From Sulfitobacter sp. M39 (lineage in GTDB: Bacteria > Pseudomonadota > Alphaproteobacteria > Rhodobacterales > Rhodobacteraceae): a DNA stretch of 64,000 nucleotides. The notes beneath the pieces were generated by a model, which saw nothing but the letters and a program-made list of their open reading frames with translations, had not been told where the DNA came from and did no database searches. The DNA lies in NCBI RefSeq assembly GCF_021735935.1, contig NZ_WMDZ01000001.1, positions 1,736,001-1,800,000 of the forward strand. Direction: 5' to 3'. The position numbers were made by a program, and so were the translations under genes. Below, piece by piece: positions 1 to 6,959 of the stretch. Positions within the stretch are counted from its first letter, which is position 1; the number at the start of each line of letters is the position of its first letter.

Positions 1-883
1 TCGCGACCGTGGTCGTTACTTCGCCCGCTTTGCCGGATTGTACGGTGTCGTCAAAAGTGATCGCAGATGTCCAATCGGCAAAGCTGCCAGCCACGACGGA
101 CCCGAACTGCGTGACCTCTAGCGCGATGGTCCCATCCTGCAGCTGCCAGTCAGAGGCGACGTCCTCTAGTGCGGCGGTTTCGGTCGGGGCGGGTTGTTCG
201 GTTTGCTGGCCCAAGCCAAGGCCAAGACCCAGCCCGACGGCAATCGCCGCGACCCAGACCACAGTGGCGGTGACCACCGGTGCGGCAGAGTGGTGCTGCG
301 CAGGGAGCGGGCCGACGACGGCTTCGCCCGGCAACATCCGCCGCAGGGTCGAATCGCGGTCCACAACATGGTGCTTCACCGCGCCTGCGATATGTAGGAT
401 CAACGCGCCGATCAGCAGTTTGCCTGCGATGACGTGAAGCGCGCCAAAAGCGTGCTCTACTGTTGTGTTCTTGGGAATAAACGGCAGCGACTGCCCCAGC
501 GGCCACCAGATCGGCGCAAAGCCAGAGGCGGCGGCGTGGTTGATCCAGCCGGCCAGCGGGACGATCACCAGCGAGCCATAGAGCACCCAATGCACCGTTT
601 CCGCCAGCCAGCTTTCAAGACGGTGATCCGCGTTCAGCAGCCCCGGTTTGGGTTGGGTAAAGGCCCAGACGATGCGGGCAAGGGCGACAAAGAAGACCGT
701 CACGCCCAGTGTTTTGTGCAACGAGAACAGCCACGCTTTGCGGGTCAGGGCGTCTTGGGTGTCGTGGGGCAGATCGCTGGCATACAGGCCAAGGGCGATC
801 AGCGTGAGGATCAGCAGGGCGGTGAGCCAGTGAAAGAACTTGGTCACCCCGCCGTAGCGGATTGAGGTATTGGTTAAGGCCAT
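1..883 (-). CDS. Cytochrome b561 / YceI-domain fusion protein (3' end outside window)
   Basis: The frame stays open to the left window edge, so only the first 294 codons are visible. Residues about 10-175 form a four-helix cytochrome b561 domain that would sit in the inner membrane and pass electrons via two b hemes. Candidate axial histidines are H18 (FFHWL), H56 (SLHKTLG), H150 and H164. A further hydrophobic stretch follows near residues 203-223. From about residue 245 the protein resembles the start of a YceI-like lipocalin domain (W-x-L-x-D, then VVAGSF), a family that binds polyprenoid/quinone-like lipids. The start is ATG at 881-883 with a CGGAGCA ribosome binding site just upstream. 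It is divergent from fabD. The b561 assignment is firm; the YceI part rests on about 50 visible residues. Confidence 0.85.
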   Translation of the reverse strand, partial: MALTNTSIRYGGVTKFFHWLTALLILTLIALGLYASDLPHDTQDALTRKAWLFSLHKTLGVTVFFVALARIVWAFTQPKPGLLNADHRLESWLAETVHWVLYGSLVIVPLAGWINHAAASGFAPIWWPLGQSLPFIPKNTTVEHAFGALHVIAGKLLIGALILHIAGAVKHHVVDRDSTLRRMLPGEAVVGPLPAQHHSAAPVVTATVVWVAAIAVGLGLGLGLGQQTEQPAPTETAALEDVASDWQLQDGTIALEVTQFGSVVAGSFADWTSAITFDDTVQSGKAGEVTTTVA

Positions 884-1030
884 CTGGGTGCTCCGTCGCG
901 AAATGGGGTGGTTTCTGCTTACCGCAACGGGGCTTGGGGACCAATGCGGATCAGCGCACAGTCGCCGTGCAGGCTTGTTTGACGGCCACCCACGCGCTAA
1001 AGCGCTGGAAACGCAAATTCGGGGGACTTT

Positions 1031-1963
1031 ATGACCATTGCATTCGTATATCCGGGCCAAGGCGCGCAAACCATCGGTATGGGCCGCGATCTGGCCGACG
1101 CCTATCCGGCGGCAAAGGCCGTGTTTGACGAGGTGGACGAAGCCTTGGGCGAAAAGCTGTCGACGCTGATCTGGGAAGGCGAGGCTGACGCGCTGACGCT
1201 GACGCAGAACGCGCAGCCTGCGCTGATGGCGACCTCGATGGCGGCGATGGCGGCGTTGAAGGCCGAAGGCGTTACCGTCGACAAGGCGGCGTATGTCGCG
1301 GGCCATTCGCTGGGTGAATACGCGGCCCTGTGCGCGGCGGGGACATTCTCGCTTGCCGATACGGCGCGGTTGCTGCGCATCCGTGGGCGCGCGATGCAGG
1401 CGGCTGTGCCCGTGGGGCAGGGCGCTATGGCAGCCCTTTTGGGGCTAAGCTTTGAGCAGGCCGAGGCCGTCGCCGCAGAGGCAGCACAAGGCGAGGTCTG
1501 TCAGGTCGCCAACCAGAACGATCCGGCGCAGAATGTCGTTTCGGGCAGCAAGGCTGCCGTGGAACGCGCGATTGATCTGGCGAAAGCGGCCGGTGCCAAG
1601 CGTGCGCTGCTCTTGCCCGTGTCTGCCCCGTTCCACTGCGCCCTGATGGCCCCCGCCGCAGAAGAGATGGCCGGTGCGCTGGCGGATGTGACAATGAACG
1701 CCCCCGCCGTGCCTGTGGTGGCGAATGTGGTGGCCGAGGCGGTCACCGATCCCGAACAGATCCGCAAGCTGCTGATCGAGCAGGTCACCGGTCAGGTGCG
1801 CTGGATGTCGTCGGTTGAATGGATGGGCGCGCAGGGCGTGACCGAGGTCTGGGAAATCGGCGCGGGCAAGGCGCTGTCGGGGATGATCCGCCGCATCAAC
1901 AAGGAAATCACCTGCGTGAACATCGGCACCGCTGCCGATGCCGCTGCCGTGAAAACGGCCTAA
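1031..1963 (+). CDS. fabD: Malonyl-CoA:ACP transacylase FabD
   Basis: Transfers the malonyl group from CoA to acyl carrier protein, supplying the extender unit for type II fatty-acid synthesis in the cytosol. The 310-residue length is normal for the family. The N-terminal FVYPGQGAQ motif, the nucleophile elbow GHSLGEYAAL (Ser at about residue 93) and the downstream APFHCALM histidine motif (about H203) give the catalytic Ser-His pair. GGGGGA lies 5-6 bases before the ATG. fabG follows after 24 bases, which indicates co-transcription, and acpP and fabF are close downstream. Confidence 0.97.
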   Translation: MTIAFVYPGQGAQTIGMGRDLADAYPAAKAVFDEVDEALGEKLSTLIWEGEADALTLTQNAQPALMATSMAAMAALKAEGVTVDKAAYVAGHSLGEYAALCAAGTFSLADTARLLRIRGRAMQAAVPVGQGAMAALLGLSFEQAEAVAAEAAQGEVCQVANQNDPAQNVVSGSKAAVERAIDLAKAAGAKRALLLPVSAPFHCALMAPAAEEMAGALADVTMNAPAVPVVANVVAEAVTDPEQIRKLLIEQVTGQVRWMSSVEWMGAQGVTEVWEIGAGKALSGMIRRINKEITCVNIGTAADAAAVKTA

Positions 1964-1987
1964 GACAGGCCGCGAAAGGAATTACAT

Positions 1988-2725
1988 ATGTTTGATCTTA
2001 CTGGAAAAAACGCGCTGGTCACCGGGGCTTCGGGTGGTATCGGCGCGGAAATCGCGCGCAGCCTGCATGCCCGTGGCGCGACCGTGGGCCTGTCCGGCAC
2101 CCGCACCGAACCGCTTGAGGCGCTTGCCGCCGAGCTGGGCGAGCGCGCCCATGTGCTGCCCTGTAACCTGAGCGATATGGACGCCGTTGACGCGCTGCCC
2201 AAACAGGCGGCCGAGGCGATGGGATCGGTTGATATTCTGGTCAATAACGCCGGCATCACCCGCGACAACCTGTTCATGCGCATGTCGGATGATGAATGGA
2301 ATTCGGTCCTGAACGTCAACCTGACCGCGACGTTCAAGCTGTGCAAAGGCGTGATGCGCGGGATGATGAAGGCGCGTTGGGGCCGGATCGTGAATATCTC
2401 GAGCGTGGTCGGGGCCACCGGTAACCCCGGTCAGGCGAACTATGCCGCGTCCAAGGCCGGGATGGTGGGCATGTCCAAATCGCTTGCCTATGAGGTTGCC
2501 AGCCGCGGGATCACCGTGAACGCGGTCGCCCCCGGTTTCATTACTACGGCAATGACTGACAAGCTGACCGACGACCAAAAGGCGGGAATCATGGGGCAAA
2601 TCCCGGCGGGCCGTATGGGCGAAGCATCCGAAATCGCGTCGGCTGTTGTCTATCTGGCGAGTGCGGAAGCCGCCTATGTTACCGGAACCACCTTGCATGT
2701 GAACGGCGGCATGGCCATGTTGTGA
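1988..2725 (+). CDS. fabG: 3-oxoacyl-ACP reductase FabG
   Basis: NADPH-dependent reduction of 3-oxoacyl-ACP in the fatty-acid elongation cycle. This is a classical 245-residue short-chain dehydrogenase: TGASGGIG cofactor loop near the N terminus, NNAGITRD, the catalytic Ser in NISSVVG, and the catalytic YAASKAG (Y-x-x-x-K). The C terminus TTLHVNGGMAML is typical of FabG. A GAAAGGAAT ribosome binding site precedes the ATG. It sits directly behind fabD and before acpP, so the FabG assignment is safer than a generic SDR call. Confidence 0.97.
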   Translation: MFDLTGKNALVTGASGGIGAEIARSLHARGATVGLSGTRTEPLEALAAELGERAHVLPCNLSDMDAVDALPKQAAEAMGSVDILVNNAGITRDNLFMRMSDDEWNSVLNVNLTATFKLCKGVMRGMMKARWGRIVNISSVVGATGNPGQANYAASKAGMVGMSKSLAYEVASRGITVNAVAPGFITTAMTDKLTDDQKAGIMGQIPAGRMGEASEIASAVVYLASAEAAYVTGTTLHVNGGMAML

Positions 2726-2743
2726 CCCTGCGCTGCAAAGCGT

Positions 2744-2829
2744 TTGCCAAATCTGCGTCTTGTGCTAAATGGGGCGCAGAATCCATCATAGGGAGGCTTG
2801 ATTGCCCCCCTTACCTTGTGACAACAAGG
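2744..2829 (+). promoter_or_regulatory. acpP leader region with weak promoter candidate and short palindrome
   Basis: The 201-base gap between fabG and acpP is larger than other gaps in this cluster, which suggests that acpP has its own promoter. TTGCCA (2744-2749), a 16-base spacer and TAAATG (2766-2771) is a weak sigma70-like candidate. Further down, CCTTGT-GACA-ACAAGG (2814-2829) is a perfect 6-base inverted repeat that could be an operator or a small leader hairpin. The evidence is inspection only; no consensus regulator is recognised. Confidence 0.25.
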
Positions 2830-2926
2830 GCCATAGCCGCCCCTCGGGGCACGATCCATACGGACCACATAAGGTTCTGACGGAAACAGAAGAGGGCAGG
2901 ATTGCCCGAATGAATGAGGACTGAAT

Positions 2927-3160
2927 ATGAGCGACGTCGCAGACCGCGTAAAGAAGATCGTTGTAGAGCACCTGGGTGTTGAAGAAGACAAAGTTGTTGA
3001 GAACGCATCGTTCATCGACGATCTTGGCGCAGACAGCCTCGACACTGTTGAGCTGGTTATGGCGTTCGAAGAAGAGTTCGGCATCGAGATCCCCGATGAC
3101 GCAGCTGAGAACATCCAGACCTTCGGCGACGCGGTCAAGTTCATCAAAGAAGCGTCCTAA
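2927..3160 (+). CDS. acpP: Acyl carrier protein AcpP
   Basis: 77-residue acidic four-helix carrier that holds growing acyl chains on a phosphopantetheine arm. The attachment serine is S37 in the canonical DSL motif ([11 protein letters not shown]). The N-terminal [17 protein letters not shown] and the acidic helix II ([17 protein letters not shown]) are textbook AcpP. GAGGACTG lies just before the ATG. An intrinsic terminator follows about 55 bases after the stop codon. Its third-position usage (for example AAG/GAA rich) looks like that of a highly expressed gene. Confidence 0.98.
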   Translation: MSDVADRVKKIVVEHLGVEEDKVVENASFIDDLGADSLDTVELVMAFEEEFGIEIPDDAAENIQTFGDAVKFIKEAS

Positions 3161-3214
3161 GACGTTTTCGCCAGCCGCAGCCCCTTAGGCGTCGCGGCGG
3201 CACGAGATTTAGAG

Positions 3215-3249
3215 AACGGCGTTCTTCCTAGCGGAAGGGCGCCGTTTTT
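3215..3249 (+). terminator. Intrinsic terminator after acpP
   Basis: Inverted repeat AACGGCGTTCTTCC / GGAAGGGCGCCGTT (two G-T wobbles, 4-base loop TAGC) followed by a T run. It ends the acpP transcript before the acetyltransferase gene. Confidence 0.85.
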
Positions 3250-3339
3250 GCTTGGGGGGGCCGCGCGTCTCTTGTCTTGGACGGGCTGTGGCGTGACACT
3301 GGTCATGACAGAAATTCAAGCGTGAAGGTAATTCACCAC

Positions 3340-3873
3340 ATGTCGCGATCAGTACCGACCATCAATACCGCCCGTCTCACCCTGCGCGCTATGCGGGCCG
3401 AAGACTTTCCTCGGTATGCTGACATCTGGGCCACGCCCGCCGTGGTGACCCATATTACCGGCAAGCCCAAACCCAAGGCCGAAAGCTGGGATGCGTTTCT
3501 GCGCAATGCGGGCCATTGGCAGATTGTGGGGTTCGGCCAATGGGCGATCCAGTCGCGCGGCACCCGCGAGATGGAAGGTCAGGTCGGGTTTTTCTTTGGT
3601 TCCCGCGGGTTTGGCGACGATTTCGATCCCTTTCCCGAGGCCGGTTGGGTGTTGGCCCCCGAAGCGCAGGGCACGGGGCTGGGACTTGAGGCCGCGCGCG
3701 CGGCGCATGACTGGTTCGACCGCGTGGTGACGGGGCGCACGGTGTGCATGATTGCCGTGGCGAATGCATCGTCGCTGCGTCTGGCCGAGACCTTGGGATA
3801 TACTACGCTGCGCGACATAGAGCTTGACGGCGACAAGATACGTCTGATGACGCGCAAAGGCCCGCCGGTCTGA
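3340..3873 (+). CDS. GNAT family N-acetyltransferase (RimJ/RimL-like)
   Basis: A 177-residue protein of the Acetyltransf_3 (RimJ/RimL) type, predicted to move an acetyl group from acetyl-CoA to a protein N terminus or small molecule. The features are the opening TARLTLRAMRAEDF, the central GWVLAPEAQGTGLGLEA (acetyl-CoA loop) and the closing VANASSLRLAETLGYT. The substrate cannot be inferred. The chosen ATG has GAAGGT 9 bases upstream; in-frame GTG (3322) and TTG (3277) starts are possible but add only residues without family similarity. It lies between acpP and fabF, although the product is not part of fatty-acid synthesis. Confidence 0.85.
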   Translation: MSRSVPTINTARLTLRAMRAEDFPRYADIWATPAVVTHITGKPKPKAESWDAFLRNAGHWQIVGFGQWAIQSRGTREMEGQVGFFFGSRGFGDDFDPFPEAGWVLAPEAQGTGLGLEAARAAHDWFDRVVTGRTVCMIAVANASSLRLAETLGYTTLRDIELDGDKIRLMTRKGPPV

Positions 3874-3960
3874 CCGTGACTTGGGCGCTTCGCGTCTTGA
3901 AATTTACGGTCTCGGCAAGGTATAGCCGGTCAACGCAAAGAAACACCAAGGGGCTTGGAT

Positions 3961-5220
3961 ATGCGCAGAGTAGTAGTGACAGGTTTGGGATTGGTAACTC
4001 CGTTGGCCGATGGCGTGGAGGCCAGCTGGTCCAGAATTTTGGATGGTCAGTCCGGGGCTGGCAAGATCACGGGCTTCGATCCCAGCAAGCTGGTCACTCA
4101 ATACGCCTGCGAAGTGCCGCTTGGCGATGGTACGGATGGTACCTTTAACGGCGACAAGTATATGGAGCCGAAAGAACAGCGCAAGGTGGATACCTTTATC
4201 CTGTTCGGCATGGCCGCAGCACAGCAAGCGGTCGAGGATTCCGGCTGGATGCCCACGGACCGCGAAGATCTGGAACGCACCGGCGTCTTGATCGGGTCGG
4301 GCATCGGGGGGCTGAACTCTATCGCGAACACGGCCGTGATGATGCACGAGAAAGGCCCGCGCCGCGTGAGCCCGTTCTTTGTGCCCGGCGCGCTGATTAA
4401 CCTGATCTCGGGTCAGGTGTCGATTCGCTATGGTTTCCGCGGCCCGAACCATTCGGTTGTGACCGCCTGTTCCACCGGTGCTCATGCGATTGGTGATGCA
4501 AGCCGTTTGATCCAGCATGGCGACGCGGATGTGATGATTGCCGGCGGGGCTGAGGCCGCGATTTGCGAAATCGGCATGGCCGGGTTCAACGCCTGTAAAG
4601 CGCTGTCCACCAAACGGGGCGATGACCCCACCAAGGCAAGCCGCCCCTATGACGCGGATCGTGACGGTTTCGTCATGGGCGAGGGCGCGGGTATTGTCGT
4701 GCTGGAAGAATACGAACACGCAAAGGCGCGTGGGGCCAAGATCTATGCCGAGGTGCTGGGCTATGGTCTGTCGGGCGATGCCTATCACATCACGGCCCCT
4801 GCCGAGGATGGCGACGGGGCCGAACGGTCCATGCGCAACGCCCTGCGTGGTGCCGGGCTGGAGCCAAAAGACATCGACTATATCAACGCGCATGGCACAT
4901 CGACCATGGCTGATGTGATCGAACTTGGCGCGGTCGAGCGGATGCTGGGTGATGCGGTTGAGACGGTCACCATGTCGTCGACGAAATCCGCGACAGGTCA
5001 CCTGTTGGGGGCTGCTGGCGCGATCGAAGCGATCTTCTCTATCCTCGCGCTGCGCGATCAGGTAGCCCCACCGACCATCAACCTCGACAATCCTGCGGTT
5101 GAAACCAAGATCGATCTGGCCCCGAACAAGAAGGTCGAGCGCAAGATTGATGTCGCGCTGAGCAACTCTTTCGGCTTTGGTGGCACCAACGCGAGCGTGA
5201 TCTTCGGGAAAGCATCCTAA
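3961..5220 (+). CDS. fabF: 3-oxoacyl-ACP synthase II FabF
   Basis: Condenses malonyl-ACP with acyl-ACP in chain elongation. The 419-residue protein starts MRRVVVTGLG, as FabF proteins do, with AAGGGG 7 bases upstream; a TTG six bases earlier is less likely. Active-site Cys is at about residue 170 (VVTACSTGAHA). The two histidines lie in NAHGTST (about 310) and SATGHLLGA (about 346), and the C-terminal NSFGFGGTNAS loop is intact. The stop codon overlaps the mltG start (TAATG), so the two are translated from one transcript. Confidence 0.97.
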   Translation: MRRVVVTGLGLVTPLADGVEASWSRILDGQSGAGKITGFDPSKLVTQYACEVPLGDGTDGTFNGDKYMEPKEQRKVDTFILFGMAAAQQAVEDSGWMPTDREDLERTGVLIGSGIGGLNSIANTAVMMHEKGPRRVSPFFVPGALINLISGQVSIRYGFRGPNHSVVTACSTGAHAIGDASRLIQHGDADVMIAGGAEAAICEIGMAGFNACKALSTKRGDDPTKASRPYDADRDGFVMGEGAGIVVLEEYEHAKARGAKIYAEVLGYGLSGDAYHITAPAEDGDGAERSMRNALRGAGLEPKDIDYINAHGTSTMADVIELGAVERMLGDAVETVTMSSTKSATGHLLGAAGAIEAIFSILALRDQVAPPTINLDNPAVETKIDLAPNKKVERKIDVALSNSFGFGGTNASVIFGKAS

Positions 5221-6404
5221 TGTGGCGTCATATCGCGTCTAACGCTGTTACGTTTCTGATTTTAGGCTTGTTTTTGTTAGGCGGGATTATCCTGTGGGGG
5301 CGGGGGCAGTATGATGCCCCCGGTCCGCTGTCTCAGGCGATCTGCCTGCAGGTGGAGCGCGGGTCGAACATGCGTGCCGTGGGCGATGATCTTGCTACGC
5401 AAGAGGCCGTAAGCTCGGCTGCGATCTTCCGTCTTGGGGCGGAGTATGAGGAAAAGACCCGCGACCTGAAGGCGGGGAGCTTTCTGATCCAGCCCGAAGC
5501 CTCGATGAAAGAGATCGTGGACACCGTGACACGCGGCGGGGCAAGCACCTGCGGTACCGAAGTTGTCTACCGCATCGGTGTGAACCGCATCAGCACGCAG
5601 GTGCGCGAGCTGGACCCCGCAACAAGCCGTTTCGTCGAGCGTGCTGAATTCACCCCCGGTGAGGATGAGGTGCCAGAGGTCTATACCCAGACCAAGGCGA
5701 AGGCCGACACGCGGTTCCGCATCGCGATGGCAGAGGGCGTGACAAGCTGGCAGGTGGCCGAGGCGTTGAAAGCCATTGACCTGCTGTCTGGCGAGATCGC
5801 GGCGGTACCTGCGGAGGGATCCTTGGCCCCCGACAGCTATGAGGTGTCCGAAGGGGACGAACGCGCCGAGATCCTGACGCGTATGGCCGCGGCACAAGAA
5901 CAGCGTTTGGCCGAAGCCTGGGAGGCTCGCGATCCGGGGCTGCCCGTCGAGACGCCTGAGGAACTGTTGATCCTTGCCTCTATCGTCGAGAAGGAAACCG
6001 GCGTACCGGAAGAGCGCGAACAGGTGGCGAGCGTTTTCGTCAACCGTTTGAACCAGGGCATGCGTCTGCAGACGGACCCGACCGTGATCTACGGGATCAC
6101 CAACGGGCAGGGCGTCTTGGGGCGTGGTCTGCGCCGCAGCGAGCTGCGCAAGGAGACCCCGTTCAACACCTATGTCATTGATGCGCTGCCACCGACGCCG
6201 ATTGCGAACCCCGGACGTGCAAGCCTGATGGCTGCGGCACAACCGGCCAGCGAGGACTATGTTTTCTTTGTTGCCGATGGCACCGGTGGTCACGCTTTTG
6301 CCGAGACATTGGAAGAGCATAACGCCAATGTCGCGCGCTGGCGCCAGATCGAGGCCGAGCGTGGCGCGGAAGCGGCGGGCAATGCGTCGACGGGCGGAAA
6401 CTAA
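5220..6404 (+). CDS. mltG: Endolytic murein transglycosylase MltG (YceG-like)
   Basis: Cleaves nascent glycan strands in the periplasm and is thought to release new peptidoglycan from its lipid anchor. The 394-residue protein has one N-terminal membrane helix (about residues 9-27) and a C-terminal YceG domain. ILASIVEKETGVPEERE (about 251-267) carries the catalytic glutamate, followed by VFVNRLNQGMRLQTDPTVIYG and PFNTY...LPPTPIANPG, all conserved in MltG. Linkage to fabF by a 1-base overlap is common in proteobacteria. It is the last gene before the GTA regulatory region. Confidence 0.95.
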   Translation: MWRHIASNAVTFLILGLFLLGGIILWGRGQYDAPGPLSQAICLQVERGSNMRAVGDDLATQEAVSSAAIFRLGAEYEEKTRDLKAGSFLIQPEASMKEIVDTVTRGGASTCGTEVVYRIGVNRISTQVRELDPATSRFVERAEFTPGEDEVPEVYTQTKAKADTRFRIAMAEGVTSWQVAEALKAIDLLSGEIAAVPAEGSLAPDSYEVSEGDERAEILTRMAAAQEQRLAEAWEARDPGLPVETPEELLILASIVEKETGVPEEREQVASVFVNRLNQGMRLQTDPTVIYGITNGQGVLGRGLRRSELRKETPFNTYVIDALPPTPIANPGRASLMAAAQPASEDYVFFVADGTGGHAFAETLEEHNANVARWRQIEAERGAEAAGNASTGGN

Positions 6405-6406
6405 GC

Positions 6407-6501
6407 GTCAGAGCGGGTGTAAGTTAGGAATTTATTAACCATCGTAAGGGCTTGGAAGGTTTCGGTAACCTTGTTTTCCTTGACTTTGCGTCCGCTCTGA
6501 C
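6407..6501. repeat. 10-bp inverted repeat flanking the GTA promoter region
   Basis: GTCAGAGCGG at 6407-6416 is matched by its exact reverse complement CCGCTCTGAC at 6492-6501. The arms are 75 bases apart and bracket the CtrA-like box. The right arm lies between the -35 and -10 candidates of the GTA promoter. It may be a long-range operator pair or the base of a large RNA structure; function unknown. Confidence 0.5.
6424..6440 (+). promoter_or_regulatory. CtrA-like box upstream of the GTA cluster
   Basis: TTAG-GAATTTA-TTAACC matches the CtrA consensus TTAA-N7-TTAA(C) with one mismatch in the first half-site. It lies about 40 bases upstream of the -35 candidate and about 175 bases before the first GTA gene. 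In Rhodobacter capsulatus GTA expression depends on the CckA-ChpT-CtrA phosphorelay, so the position makes sense, although direct binding is an inference. Confidence 0.5.
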
Positions 6502-6508
6502 ATAGAAA
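6480..6508 (+). promoter_or_regulatory. Candidate sigma70 promoter for the GTA operon
   Basis: TTGACT (6480-6485), a 17-base spacer and TAGAAA (6503-6508) form the best -35/-10 pair in the region after mltG. Transcription would start near 6515, upstream of the terminator hairpin at 6535-6569, and run into the GTA genes if that terminator is passed. Confidence 0.4.
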
Positions 6509-6534
6509 TACGTCCATGCTAGAAGACATGGGCA

Positions 6535-6569
6535 AACGGCCCCGGATTAAGTTCCGGTGGCCGTTTTTT
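6535..6569 (+). terminator. Intrinsic terminator between the GTA promoter candidate and the first GTA gene
   Basis: Strong hairpin AACGGCCCCGGA / TCCGGTGGCCGTT (one bulged T, 6-base loop) followed by six Ts. It can terminate fab/mltG transcription that reads through, but it also lies inside the leader of any transcript starting at the promoter near 6480-6508, only 45 bases before the first GTA start codon. Confidence 0.85.
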
Positions 6570-6614
6570 CGTGTCTGCTCGGGTTGGAGGTCCAAAACGA
6601 GAGGTAAGAGCAAG

Positions 6615-6959
6615 ATGACGATGAATACCCCGGAACAGGAAATTGCTGCCAGCGAAGAGCAGCTTCAGGCGTTGCAGGTCGCGATCCGCGATTTGCGCCG
6701 CGAGATAGAGAGCCTGCGCGAACAGGCCCGATCCGGGGAGGAAGTAAACGAAACAGCAGCGTCGAAGGCATTGGGTAAGGCCAGTGGCATGGTGGCGACT
6801 TGCGTCAAGGTGGAGACCTATCTGAATGAGTGCAGAAACAGACAAGCGGGCATTGCCCGAGGCGGATACGCGCTGGACATGGAAAGGGCGCGGGCTGACA
6901 TCGGGTGCAAGCTGGATCGGCTCCGCCGATGTTGCGGTGCAAGACCGGTTCCTGAATGA
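6615..6959 (+). CDS. GTA small terminase subunit (RcGTA g1 homolog)
   Basis: A 114-residue protein with a strongly charged coiled-coil N-terminal half (residues about 8-48, heptads of Leu/Ile with Glu/Arg), no signal peptide and no membrane segment. Position at the head of a complete GTA cluster, size and coiled-coil form match R. capsulatus GTA g1, which has been reported to be the small terminase that works with the large terminase in packaging random host DNA. The ATG at 6615 has GAGGTAAGAG just upstream. Its 3' end overlaps the large terminase gene by 134 bases in another frame, which is unusually long. The C-terminal 40 residues (Cys/Arg rich) are dictated by that overlap and may not be conserved. 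Confidence 0.75.
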   Translation: MTMNTPEQEIAASEEQLQALQVAIRDLRREIESLREQARSGEEVNETAASKALGKASGMVATCVKVETYLNECRNRQAGIARGGYALDMERARADIGCKLDRLRRCCGARPVPE

